Source: CAYPHY01 sp964410625
GTDB lineage: Bacteria > Chloroflexota > Anaerolineae > Promineifilales > Promineifilaceae
DNA length: 64,000 bases
Assembly: GCA_964410625.1 (NCBI GenBank)
Contig: CAYPHY010000018.1
Location: 1-64,000, forward strand
Direction: 5' to 3'
This document shows, in pieces, positions 40,384 through 48,872 of the stretch. Within the stretch, counting starts at the first letter, position 1. Each line of letters begins with the position of its first letter. The notes under the pieces were generated by a model. That model had not been told where the DNA came from. It did no database searches and saw only the letters and a program-made list of their open reading frames with translations. A program made the position numbers and the translations under genes.

Positions 40384-42075
40384 TCAATCTCCGTAAAGTT
40401 TCAGGAACTTCTGCTCGGCGGTGATGGTACCGAGGAGGATCAGCTTTGCTCCGGCGGGTAGGCGCACATCGGGGGCGGGGTTGACGATCAGGCCAGCGGC
40501 CGTTTCCACCGCAATAATCGTACATCCCGTATCGCGGCGCACGGCCGCTTCCGCGATAGTTTTACCGGCCAGTTTATCGGGAACGATATACTCAAAAATA
40601 TCCAACCCTTCGGAAACCATCAGCACATTGCTGCGGTTCAACAAGTTGAGGATCGCATTCGCCCCCATGGAGGCATAGGAGATCACAAAGTCCGCTCCGG
40701 CGCGATGGAGCGTGGCCACATTGCGCTCCAGCGTAGCGCGGCTGATGATCTGGATGGTGGGACGCAGGCGGCGACAGTAGATGGTCAGATAGATATTGGT
40801 ATCGTCATCATGGGTGGTGACGACCACGCTGGAAGCTTTCATGATCCCCGCTTGCTCCAGTATTTCCAACTCGGCCGCGTCCCCGAGGATGTACTTTTGT
40901 GGATCGCGAATACGCCCTGGCTGCTTTTCGATAATACGGTAGTCTAATCCTCGTTCCAACAACGCCTTGCCGGTTGCTCGCCCGACACGGCCGCCGCCGA
41001 TGATCACCACTGGCTGTTCGTCCACCTGCTGCTCGTGAAAGAACTCATTGTAACGCGCAACCTCGCTGGGCAGACCGGCCAATACCAACACGGTCCCGCT
41101 GTGGATCTGCGTTTCCGGCCGGGCAAGGTGGAAGTTGCCGTGCTCCCAGGTCCCCAAAACATTGACGCCCGTCTGCTCGCGGATTTGGCTTTCGCGCAGC
41201 GTTTTACCGACGAGAGACGAGTTGCCGACAATGGCTTCGGCAATGATCAGTTGATCAAATTGCTCGATGACGTGGGCTAGGGAGTCGTTGCCCGATACCC
41301 GCCGCGCCAACGCCTGGCCCATCATCTCCCCTAGCTGAAGTACATGGTTACTCCCAGCCAGTTGCAAAATGTCCACCGAGGCCGGGGAGTTAGCTGTGGT
41401 AACGATAGGCACATGAGGAGCGATTTCACGCACGGTGAAGGCCACGTTCGTGTTCACTTGATCATTGATCGTGGTCGCTACAAGTAGCGCATTTTCAGCG
41501 TGGACTCGCTGGTATGTAATCGGTCGGTCCAGGTCGCCAACAACCACTCTATAGCCCGAATCGTGTAGATTGAGCGCCTGGTTGAGATCGGACACAAGGA
41601 GGACATAACGATAATGGTACTGGTTGAGCTTCTCGATCAGATTAGAAGTGACCGGGTCTAACGCGGTTAGGATGACGTGATCGTTCGTGGTTGCGGGGAG
41701 TTCACTGGGGGCGCGAGCGGCCGCCTGTGCCTTTGTCCAGGGAATGTAGAAGAACTCCATGAAAGTGAAGGGCAACAAGACCAAAAAAAGCACAATGCCA
41801 CTCATCAATACGACGTTGGAGAAAATGCGGCCGAGGTCGGAGTTGAACGTGATGTCGCCAAAGCCGAGCGTAGACATCACCGTCAGCGTCCAATAAAAGC
41901 CAGTGATCCAGCTATGCTCCGTTTGCCCTTCCCGCGCCATGATGAGATGAAACAGCACGCTATAAATGGTGATCAGCACGGCCAGCACAAACAGAAAGCG
42001 CAGCAGGCTGAGCATATTCATCCGGCTGGGGCGGTGGCGCAGGAAGTAATAGAGCTGGGTGGGCAGAAACTTCAT
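40384..42075 (-). CDS. two-TM potassium channel with two RCK (TrkA-N/TrkA-C) units
   Basis: 563 residues. TM1 (LLRFLFVLAVLITIYSVLFHLI), pore helix and filter STLGFGDI (in place of TVGYGD), TM2 (VVLMSGIVLFLVLLPFTFMEF). Then two tandem regulator modules: RCK1 about 118-230 with TrkA-C about 260-340, and a Rossmann GGGRVGRATGKALLERG about 352-470 with a final TrkA-C to 563. It is an MthK/TrkA-like K+ channel gated by ligand (Ca2+ or nucleotide). Phe in the filter (GFGD) is found in some K+ channels. Its ATG overlaps the SDR gene's stop by 4 bases (42072-42075), so it is translationally coupled. Confidence 0.92.
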   Translation of the reverse strand: MKFLPTQLYYFLRHRPSRMNMLSLLRFLFVLAVLITIYSVLFHLIMAREGQTEHSWITGFYWTLTVMSTLGFGDITFNSDLGRIFSNVVLMSGIVLFLVLLPFTFMEFFYIPWTKAQAAARAPSELPATTNDHVILTALDPVTSNLIEKLNQYHYRYVLLVSDLNQALNLHDSGYRVVVGDLDRPITYQRVHAENALLVATTINDQVNTNVAFTVREIAPHVPIVTTANSPASVDILQLAGSNHVLQLGEMMGQALARRVSGNDSLAHVIEQFDQLIIAEAIVGNSSLVGKTLRESQIREQTGVNVLGTWEHGNFHLARPETQIHSGTVLVLAGLPSEVARYNEFFHEQQVDEQPVVIIGGGRVGRATGKALLERGLDYRIIEKQPGRIRDPQKYILGDAAELEILEQAGIMKASSVVVTTHDDDTNIYLTIYCRRLRPTIQIISRATLERNVATLHRAGADFVISYASMGANAILNLLNRSNVLMVSEGLDIFEYIVPDKLAGKTIAEAAVRRDTGCTIIAVETAAGLIVNPAPDVRLPAGAKLILLGTITAEQKFLKLYGD

Positions 42076-42911
42076 CGCTGGAAACCCTCGTACGGCCGCG
42101 GTGCATTCTCATGCTCTGGCACTTCCCAGGTCTTGCGCCAGAGCGAACCGGCTCCGTCAATGCGAATGGACTCGCCGCTGATGAAAGCGGCCGCCGGAGA
42201 GAGCAAAAAGACGATGGCCGCCGCCACCTCGCTCTCCGTCCCCATCCGCTTCATTGGTATGTCGCGGATGTTCTGTTCGATGATCGGCCGTACCGCTTCC
42301 GGGTAGTGGTCTAGCCCACTGGAGGCGATCAGCCCCGGCGCGACGGCGTTGACGCGCACCCCTGCCCGCGCCCATTCGACAGCCAACGTCTTAGTCAGCG
42401 TTTCGATTCCGGCGCGGGCAGCGGCCGAGTGCGCCATCCCTGGAAAGCCGCGCCACATCTCGATCAGCATGTTGACAATCGCCCCGCCGTTGGCTTCCAT
42501 CGTGCGCTTGAACGCCTCGCGGCACATCAGAAAGGTGCTGGTCAGATTGGTTTCGACCACCGCCTGCCAGCCTTTGAGCGAAATCTGCTCCGCCGGGCTG
42601 ATGAACTGGCCGCCAGCGTTGTTGACCAGCCCATGAACCGCCCCATGTTCAGCGAGGACTTGGTCAAACAAGGCGACAATTTGCGCTTCATCGCGGACAT
42701 TGCAGACAACGGCCGAGGCACGGCCGCCCCCCTCCTCGATCTCGTCGCGCACACGCTCCAGGTTCGCCAGCTTGCGCGAGGCCAGCACGACGTGGGCGCC
42801 GAGCGAGGCCAGTTCGTGGGCGGTGGCGCGGCCGATGCCCGTCCCGCCTCCGGTCACGATAATCACTTGATCAGCGAAGAGGTCCGGCCGGAAGATAGAT
42901 TGATAGCGCAT
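42072..42911 (-). CDS. SDR oxidoreductase, peroxisomal trans-2-enoyl-CoA reductase-like
   Basis: 279 residues. Cofactor loop VTGGGTGIGRATAHEL, basic ASRK for NADP, VNNAGGQF. Where classical SDRs have YxxxK, this one has AHSAAARAGIETLTKTLAVEWA, the same replacement seen in PECR/DECR-type enoyl-CoA reductases. The C-terminal SLWRKTWEVPEHENAP also fits that group. It probably reduces a 2-enoyl-CoA in fatty acid metabolism. It is the upstream gene of a two-gene unit with a K+ channel, an unexpected pairing. The start is ATG. Confidence 0.9.
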   Translation of the reverse strand: MRYQSIFRPDLFADQVIIVTGGGTGIGRATAHELASLGAHVVLASRKLANLERVRDEIEEGGGRASAVVCNVRDEAQIVALFDQVLAEHGAVHGLVNNAGGQFISPAEQISLKGWQAVVETNLTSTFLMCREAFKRTMEANGGAIVNMLIEMWRGFPGMAHSAAARAGIETLTKTLAVEWARAGVRVNAVAPGLIASSGLDHYPEAVRPIIEQNIRDIPMKRMGTESEVAAAIVFLLSPAAAFISGESIRIDGAGSLWRKTWEVPEHENAPRPYEGFQR

Positions 42912-43261
42912 GAAATCCTGTTCCTAATAGCTAGATCGGCAATAATAAAGATTCTACCCGCATCGGCCCGTGGCGAAAAATCGCCGGGCGACCAGGCCAT
43001 CGGCCGCCACCATAATGGCAGTTAGCGTGGTATTCAATGATTGTTAACCGAAGCGCCACTTTAGGCAAGAACATTATCCATGTCTAATCCATATCCACAG
43101 TCCACAGCCACAGCCCACATCCATAGTGCGGGTTTACAAAAGGACAGATTTGTTGATAATAGGCAACAGTGGAGAAGGCAACCCATCCTTAAATCTGGGT
43201 GTCTGCGTCTCTGGGAGTACAACAGCGACAAGGCACCTGACACATTAGAAGTAGAGGCAAA
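42912..43261. other. intergenic stretch of 350 bases without a gene
   Basis: Holds a possible short hairpin (CCCGTGGCGAAAAATCGCCGGG near 42966) and a repeat of ccacagtccacagccacagccca words (43083-43130). The promoters of the divergent SDR and lipoprotein genes must lie here, but I see no clear hexamers. Confidence 0.5.
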
Positions 43262-43669
43262 ATGAAGAGATACCTTGTTAAACTTTTTTCGCTCGTTGTC
43301 CTGTTGGCGGCCGTGTTGACAGCCTGTGAGTTTAGCGCCAGCACGGCCAACATTGACAGTGCGACGCTGGCCAGAGATGAGACCGGCACGCAACCGACAA
43401 CGCTCTTTGCCCAGGATGAGATATTTTATCTGGTGGTTGAACTGGCCAACGCGCCAGATAGCACGACGGTCAGAACAGTCTGGTATGCTGTGGATGTAGG
43501 GGATGTGGCCCCGCCGAACACGCTCATTGATGAAGCGGAGTTAGAGAGTGGCTCCGGCACGCTCTACTTTAATCTCGCGCCCGCATCGGTGTGGGCGGTG
43601 GGAGATTATAGTGTGGAGATCTATATCAATGACGAATTGGACCAGACATTGACGTTTTCGGTGCAGTAA
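43262..43669 (+). CDS. small lipoprotein of unknown function
   Basis: 135 residues. MKRYLVKLFSLVVLLAAVLTAC is a lipoprotein signal peptide with lipobox LTAC. The mature part is one beta-sandwich-like domain (LFAQDEIFYLVVELANAPDSTTVRTVWYAVD, ending YSVEIYINDELDQTLTFSV), similar in layout to FlgD/Ig-like add-on domains. No enzyme motif. GAGG lies about seven bases upstream of the ATG. It is probably anchored on the outer face of the membrane. Confidence 0.78.
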   Translation: MKRYLVKLFSLVVLLAAVLTACEFSASTANIDSATLARDETGTQPTTLFAQDEIFYLVVELANAPDSTTVRTVWYAVDVGDVAPPNTLIDEAELESGSGTLYFNLAPASVWAVGDYSVEIYINDELDQTLTFSVQ

Positions 43670-43699
43670 GGCAGCTAAGTAGCTGCTGTATTACCAGGT

Positions 43700-44158
43700 A
43701 TGTGGCAAAACGGACTCGTTAAGTGGCTGTTGCGTTCGCCGTTGCATGGGTTTATCAGCGGCAATATCGCGCTGGTTCAGTATCACGGCCGTCGTAGCAA
43801 CAAACCCTATGCTGTTCCGGTCAGCTACATACGCTTTTACGATGAAGAAGGAGAGGAGCGTAGCCATATCGCCATTGTCAGCTTCCGCCAGCGTACCTGG
43901 TGGCGCAATTTGCGTGACGGCCGTCCTTTCACCGTGCGCTTGCGCGGCCGTGACCTCCCGGCGACGGCCGAGATCATCGAAGATGAGCAAGCAGTGCTGG
44001 CGGCCTTGCCGGAGTTTCTGCAGGCAGCCCCTCAATATGCCGAGTATATGTATATCAGTAAGGATGAAGAGGGGCAGTTCAAGGCGGATGAGTTGCAGGC
44101 AGCGGCCGCCAAGCGGGTCCTGATCTACGTTAATCTACCTGAAGACAACAACGGATAG
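43700..44158 (+). CDS. deazaflavin-dependent nitroreductase-like (DDN/DUF385) protein
   Basis: 152 residues. N-terminal helix WQNGLVKWLLRSPLHGFISG, then the split-barrel segments LVQYHGRRSNKPYAVPVSYIRF, SFRQRTWWRNLRDGRPFTVRLRGRDLPATAEI. These match F420-dependent DDN family proteins (GRxSGxxxxxPV, WxxNLxxxP). Whether it binds F420, FMN or heme cannot be read from the sequence. The ATG has AGG before it; 30 bp after the lipoprotein gene, probably the same transcript. Confidence 0.75.
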   Translation: MWQNGLVKWLLRSPLHGFISGNIALVQYHGRRSNKPYAVPVSYIRFYDEEGEERSHIAIVSFRQRTWWRNLRDGRPFTVRLRGRDLPATAEIIEDEQAVLAALPEFLQAAPQYAEYMYISKDEEGQFKADELQAAAAKRVLIYVNLPEDNNG

Positions 44159-44345
44159 GGAAATAGACGGAGGCTCATCTCGAACATCTGTTGTTTTCTC
44201 TATCCGCTGTTGTAATCACGGCAACTATTTTCCTGACAGGCTGTGTTATAATCGGTTGTATAAGCCTCGGTGACAGCTTATTTTCCACTTTGCTGTCATC
44301 CTGGTGAATGGATGGCATTGAACCCGCACGGAGGGTTACATCATC

Positions 44346-45041
44346 ATGTCCGCCTTTGGTGAGATTTCCCTGGCCGATCTCGGCCGCCATTGTGCGGCGG
44401 AGACAGACAAATATTATAACCAGCAGCCGCACGATCCGCGTTATTGCTTCGAGTTATTTCGCCGCGCCATTTGCGAAAGTAATGAACAGGCGTGGGAGCG
44501 GATCTATAGGGTCTATCATTCGCTGGTCACGCGCTGGGTGCGGCGCCATCCCTCCTTCTTTGCGCTTGAAGAAGAGGAGCAATACTTTGTCAACCGCGCT
44601 TTTGAGAAGATGTGGGCGGCCGTCACGCCAGAGAAGTGGTCGAACTTTCACGATCTAAGTGCCTTGTTGCGCTATCTGCAACTGTGTGTCAATGGGGTGA
44701 TGGTGGATTTCGGCCGCCAAAAGGAACTGGCGAAGGAGTTGGCACAGCTAGAGGTTGTGGAGGCGGGGGCAGAACCGGTCGCTTTGGAATCGGTCGTGGA
44801 GCGGCGGTTGATGGCGGCCGAAATGCGCCGCGCCATTTGGGATAGGGTCAGTGAGCAGTTGAAGGATGAGCAGGAGCGACAGGTCATCTATGCTATGTTT
44901 ATCCTTGCCCTGAAGCCGCGCGAAATCGCCTCCCAATTCCCGCAACTATTTAACGGAGCAAACGAAGTCTACCGTGTTAAGGAGAACGTGATCAACCGGT
45001 TACGGCGGAGCGTGGAGTTGGCGGCGTTGCTGGACGGGTAG
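44346..45041 (+). CDS. ECF-like RNA polymerase sigma factor
   Basis: 231 residues. Region 2-like block: NEQAWERIYRVYHSLVTRWVRRHPSF, then FVNRAFEKMWAAVTPEKW and LLRYLQLCVNGVMVDFGRQKE. Region 4-like block: WDRVSEQLKDEQERQVIYAMFILALKPREIASQFP...YRVKENVINRLRRSVE. This is the layout of sigma-70-like factors, with a longer spacer in region 4 than usual. It starts with GGAGGG at 44330-44335. It is the first gene of a cluster with a zinc-finger protein, a TPR-CHAT protease and a subtilisin, so it is a candidate effector of a proteolytic signalling circuit. The sigma assignment is by motif layout. Confidence 0.82.
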   Translation: MSAFGEISLADLGRHCAAETDKYYNQQPHDPRYCFELFRRAICESNEQAWERIYRVYHSLVTRWVRRHPSFFALEEEEQYFVNRAFEKMWAAVTPEKWSNFHDLSALLRYLQLCVNGVMVDFGRQKELAKELAQLEVVEAGAEPVALESVVERRLMAAEMRRAIWDRVSEQLKDEQERQVIYAMFILALKPREIASQFPQLFNGANEVYRVKENVINRLRRSVELAALLDG

Positions 45042-45105
45042 TGGACAGTTATCAGTAAACGGTAATCAGTCTGCTACTCTCCACTCCGTACTCCCCACTC
45101 ACTCG
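45042..45105. repeat. composite repeat C and F
   Basis: cagttatcagtaaacggtaatcag (family C) followed by ctactctccactccgtactccccactcactc (family F). 45106-45181 holds no gene. Confidence 0.6.
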
Positions 45106-45181
45106 GCTATAGCGAAATTTTAGCGGAAGCGTCGTTTATAGAGACAAGGGAGAGCGAAAGAGGAAAAGGACGACGAACAAC

Positions 45182-45775
45182 ATGGACGACGCAAAGATGG
45201 AACGTGAATTAACGGCGGCGCTGTATCGCCTGGATTGCCCGGATGGGACGGAGTTGGGGGAATTTCACCTCAATTTTTTGGCCGCACCGCGGCGCAGGGC
45301 CATTGCCCAACATCTGGAAGTCTGCCCCCACTGCGCCCAGGAGTTGGCGCAATTGCAGTCCTTCCTGGCTGAGCTAGCCCCCGATTTAGGTCAGGGGGCG
45401 TATAAGCCCTTACGGATTTGGGTGGCGCGGTTGGTGTCGCAGCTTTCGGCTGGCAACGGCGGTAATAGTTGGCAGCCCGCTTTTGCCGTTCGCGGCGGCG
45501 ACTATCCGCCACTGGTTTATGAGGCCGGTGATGCCCAAGTCGTCGTTGAAGTGCAGAATGATTCATCCCCAGGCCACAAATTGTTGGTCGGCCTGGTGCT
45601 GGGGGTGGAACCGGAGGGCTTGATTGCCGACTTATGGCGTGGTGAGGAAATGATCCAGCGGGTCGAAGTGGACGAGCTTGGCAACTTTATCCTCAACAAC
45701 ATCGCGCCGGGTCGTTATGAGTTAGTGGTTCGAAGTAGTGAGTTGGAAATCCACATCCCTTCATTGGACGTATAG
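45182..45775 (+). CDS. zinc-finger regulator, anti-sigma-like, with beta-sandwich C-terminus
   Basis: 197 residues. The N-terminal FLAAPRRRAIAQHLEVCPHCAQELAQLQ contains H-x3-C-x2-C, the zinc anti-sigma (ZAS, zf-HC2) motif. No transmembrane helix follows, unlike most membrane-bound ZAS anti-sigma factors, so it is probably soluble. The C-terminal half (GVEPEGLIADLWRGEEMIQRVEVDELGNFILNNIAPGRYELVVR) has the carboxypeptidase-regulatory-like/Ig fold pattern. It is placed between sigma factor and TPR-CHAT, 26 bp before the latter. It is likely to bind the sigma factor and possibly be the protease substrate. Function is inferred. Confidence 0.72.
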   Translation: MDDAKMERELTAALYRLDCPDGTELGEFHLNFLAAPRRRAIAQHLEVCPHCAQELAQLQSFLAELAPDLGQGAYKPLRIWVARLVSQLSAGNGGNSWQPAFAVRGGDYPPLVYEAGDAQVVVEVQNDSSPGHKLLVGLVLGVEPEGLIADLWRGEEMIQRVEVDELGNFILNNIAPGRYELVVRSSELEIHIPSLDV

Positions 45776-45801
45776 GCTGGACGTATAAACTGGGCGTATA
45801 A

Positions 45802-48693
45802 ATGGAAGCGGCCGAACGGGTTGCACCTCTTTTTTCCTTACCGGACGAAGCGGACCAACGTCGCTTTTTGCGCGATGTGGTTCGCGATGCTGTTCGCGAT
45901 ACTGTTCATGCGGCCGATGGCCTTAGCCTGGATGAATTGGCCGAAGCACTAAAAGACAAAGTCATTGAGCTACAACGGGCCGACATCCAAGCCGCCTTGC
46001 GAACAGCAGGCTTGATCCACTATCTGGCCGAGCTAACGGATAACAGTTGTTACCGCGCATTGGGTTTGCGTGCCGAAGCCCAGGCGCGGCTAATTGGTTT
46101 GGGGGAGATTAAGCAATCGCTGCCCCTGTATGATCAGGCAATCGCCCTCTATCGCGCTTTGGATGACGCGGAGGGGGAGGCGACTACCCAGGTGACGCGC
46201 ATTTGGGCGCTGGCTTCGCTCGGCCGCTATGAGGAAGCGTTGCAAGCGGGCCATTGGGCGGGGAATGTGCTGGGGCAGCGCGGCCGTTGGCGTATCCAGG
46301 CGGTATTGCATAACAATCTGGCGGCCGTATATGGCCGCATGGGACAGGACCAACAATCGTTAGCGATGTTGGAGCGGGCGCGAGCGGCTTACCGGCAGCT
46401 AGGCGCAGAAGGAGAACCTCACCTCTCACATACCGAATTGAACCGCTCGATTCTCCTTCGCGATCTGGGGCGCTACCAGGAAGCGATTGATGTTTCCACT
46501 TTGGCGCTGGACATTGCCGAACGGTATGGGCAAACGGCGATGGTCGCCCGCATCCAACAAAACCAGGGGATCAACTACTTCGTGCTGGGACGCTATAACG
46601 AAGCCCTACAACTGCTCCACCAGGCACGGGATACCTTTTCGGCCGACGGCCGTTTGCGAGATGCGATCCTCGTCGAACTGTTCATCAGCGATTGCCTGTT
46701 GCAACTACGCCGCTTCCCGGAAGTGTTGGAAAAGTCGCGGCAGGCGCGGGAGCTGTTTGCGGAGCGTGGAACGCGCTTTGAGGTGGCGCAATCCTGGCTC
46801 AACGAGGCGATGGCCGATGTGGGGCTGGAGCAGTGGGCGGAAGCGCAAATGGCACTAGACCAAGCCCGCCAGTTGTTCGAGGAGGAGGGGAATACCTCCT
46901 GGATCGCCTTGACCGATCTGAAGCGGGCGACCTTTTTCCTGCAACAACAAGCGTATGACCGTGCCTATACCACAGCCCAGACATGCGCCGAGGATTTTGA
47001 GCGCCATAACCTGCCGCTGGCGGCCGCCCAAGCGCAATTGGTAGCGGGACAGGCAGCGGCCGCGCTGGATAGGGCGGATGAAGCGCGGCGCCTTGCCGAG
47101 CAAGTTCTGGCCTTTGGTGAACAGGCCAATAGCCCCTTTTTGGCTTACCAGGGGCATTTGTTGTTGGGCCAGTTGGCGCGGGCAGATGATGAACCAGGGC
47201 TGGCATTACCCGCTTACGATGCCGCGATCCGCGAATTGGAGCGTCTACAGGGACGCTTGATGGTCGAATACCGGCCGAATTTCGTCGCTGACAAACAGAC
47301 GGCTTATGGGGATGCGCTGCTGGTCTCGCTGGAACTCGGCCGCCCGGAACAGGCGTTGGAGTATGCGGAACGAGCGCGGTCACGGGCGTTGCTTGACCTT
47401 TTGGCCCATCGTTTGAATTTGGGTTTGGAAGCGCGGTCGGCGGCCGATGCCCCGCTGGTCGAACAACTGTTGACGTTACGGGCTGAGCGCGACCGGCTCT
47501 ACCGTCGCTGGGAGAGTGGCGAAGAGCGGCCAGCGGGCAGCGATGTATTGGCTGAGGGGGGCCGTGTGCAGGAGGATGTGCTGGCAATTGAAAAGCAGAT
47601 CACCGCGCTGTGGCATGAGTTGCTGGTGCGCAATGCCGACTATGCGCGTGATGCCGTGTTGTGGCAGGTGCAAACGGAAAGCCCGCAACCATATCTGGAC
47701 GAGCATACCGCCCTGGTCTCCTATTTCTTCGCCGGATATGGGTTGATCGTTTTTGTCATCACCGCCGACAGCATCCATTCTTACCACTTGCCGGTGACGG
47801 CGGGGCAAATTAGCGGCTGGCTGCAACGCTTTGGCCTCAATCTGCGCTCGGTCGCGCACAGCAAGCCGGGACAGCAAGAGGCGTTGGTGAAGAACGCGCA
47901 GTTGGTGTTGCACAAGCTCTATTCGCTGCTATTAGAACCGTTGGCCGCGGCAATCGAGCCGTTTGAGCATTTGATCATTGTGCCACATGGCCCGCTGCAC
48001 TATTTGCCGTTTCATGCGTTGTATGACGGCCGTCATTACCTCCTCGAAGACCATACCGTTAGCTATCTACCGGGAGCCAGCTTCTTACGTCATAGCTCCG
48101 CGCCGGTACAGGCACAGGAGTGTGCTTTGATTGCCGGACATTCCTGGGACGGCCGCTTGCCCCAGGCCCTGGTCGAGGCGGAGCAGCTGGCAACGCTTTG
48201 GGAGGGAAAGCTGATTCTGGAGGATGAGGTGACGCATGAGGCGGTGCGAACGGCAGCGGCCGGTTGTCGCCTCGTCCACCTGGCGACACATGGTGATTTT
48301 CGGCCGGACAACCCCTTATTCTCCGGTTTGTGGCTGGCCGACGGCTGGTTGACGACGCTGGATGTGTTTGATCTGTCGTTGCAAGCGTCGTTGGTGACGT
48401 TGAGCGCGTGCCAGACGGGGCGCAGCGTGGTCGGTGGTGGCGATGAGTTGTTCGGGCTGATGCGGGCGTTCTTGCTGGCCGGAGCGCGGTCGTTGTTGCT
48501 CTCGCTGTGGCCGGTGGCGGATGAGACGACGGCCGATTTGATGGCGACATTTTACGGCGGCCTGGCGAATGGTGAAGAGAAGGGAAAGGCGCTACAGGAA
48601 GCACAATTGGCGTTTATTCGCGGAGAAGGGTTTGGCCGTCACCCCTACTTTTGGGCGCCGTTTTACTTGGTTGGGCACGCCGGTCACCTTTAA
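45802..48693 (+). CDS. TPR-CHAT caspase-like protease
   Basis: 963 residues. About residues 90-560 are TPR-like helical repeats (A-x-Y-x-x-G-x-Y-x-E-A type, e.g. LRDLGRYQEAIDVSTLALDIAERYG). The C-terminal CHAT domain (about 640-963) has the catalytic His830 in HLATHGDF and Cys870 in TLSACQTG, with GGGDELFGLMRAFLLAGA and the end HPYFWAPFYLVG. Both catalytic residues are intact, so it is predicted to be an active caspase/separase-fold cysteine protease. No N-terminal signal peptide; cytosolic. It sits between the zinc-finger regulator and a membrane-anchored subtilisin. TPR domains are a likely partner or substrate platform. Confidence 0.93.
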   Translation: MEAAERVAPLFSLPDEADQRRFLRDVVRDAVRDTVHAADGLSLDELAEALKDKVIELQRADIQAALRTAGLIHYLAELTDNSCYRALGLRAEAQARLIGLGEIKQSLPLYDQAIALYRALDDAEGEATTQVTRIWALASLGRYEEALQAGHWAGNVLGQRGRWRIQAVLHNNLAAVYGRMGQDQQSLAMLERARAAYRQLGAEGEPHLSHTELNRSILLRDLGRYQEAIDVSTLALDIAERYGQTAMVARIQQNQGINYFVLGRYNEALQLLHQARDTFSADGRLRDAILVELFISDCLLQLRRFPEVLEKSRQARELFAERGTRFEVAQSWLNEAMADVGLEQWAEAQMALDQARQLFEEEGNTSWIALTDLKRATFFLQQQAYDRAYTTAQTCAEDFERHNLPLAAAQAQLVAGQAAAALDRADEARRLAEQVLAFGEQANSPFLAYQGHLLLGQLARADDEPGLALPAYDAAIRELERLQGRLMVEYRPNFVADKQTAYGDALLVSLELGRPEQALEYAERARSRALLDLLAHRLNLGLEARSAADAPLVEQLLTLRAERDRLYRRWESGEERPAGSDVLAEGGRVQEDVLAIEKQITALWHELLVRNADYARDAVLWQVQTESPQPYLDEHTALVSYFFAGYGLIVFVITADSIHSYHLPVTAGQISGWLQRFGLNLRSVAHSKPGQQEALVKNAQLVLHKLYSLLLEPLAAAIEPFEHLIIVPHGPLHYLPFHALYDGRHYLLEDHTVSYLPGASFLRHSSAPVQAQECALIAGHSWDGRLPQALVEAEQLATLWEGKLILEDEVTHEAVRTAAAGCRLVHLATHGDFRPDNPLFSGLWLADGWLTTLDVFDLSLQASLVTLSACQTGRSVVGGGDELFGLMRAFLLAGARSLLLSLWPVADETTADLMATFYGGLANGEEKGKALQEAQLAFIRGEGFGRHPYFWAPFYLVGHAGHL

Positions 48694-48699
48694 TGCAGC

Positions 48700-48760
48700 A
48701 CAATTTGCGAAATCGTGGCTTCAAATGAGCGATACTCCAAATCGCTCTATACATGGCGGA
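48700..48760. repeat. degenerate copies of the GCGATTTGGCAAATCGC palindrome
   Basis: acaatttgcgaaatcgtgg and agcgatactccaaatcgct recall the palindrome at 2690-2708. 48694-48872 holds no gene. Confidence 0.4.
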
Positions 48761-48872
48761 AAAAGTGCAAGTTTATCGTTCATCCCGTTAGAATCTTGAC
48801 CGGATTGGAACTGTCCGTTGCCAAAAACCCGTAATAGTGTAGTGGGAGCCATTAGATAAGGAATCGTTTGCC

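Noticed and set aside
40355..40396. MazF-like toxin start after the antitoxin
   Set aside because: Only 13 codons remain and the similarity to a toxin N-terminus is too short to call a gene; kept as a low-interest observation only.
43061..43393. Open frame on the minus strand over the lipoprotein start
   Set aside because: It overlaps the signal peptide of the lipoprotein gene in antisense and shows no motif.
44233..44252. Promoter CTGACA / TATAAT upstream of the sigma gene
   Set aside because: The two hexamers are separated by only 8 bases, far from 16-18; no better -35 is found for this TATAAT.
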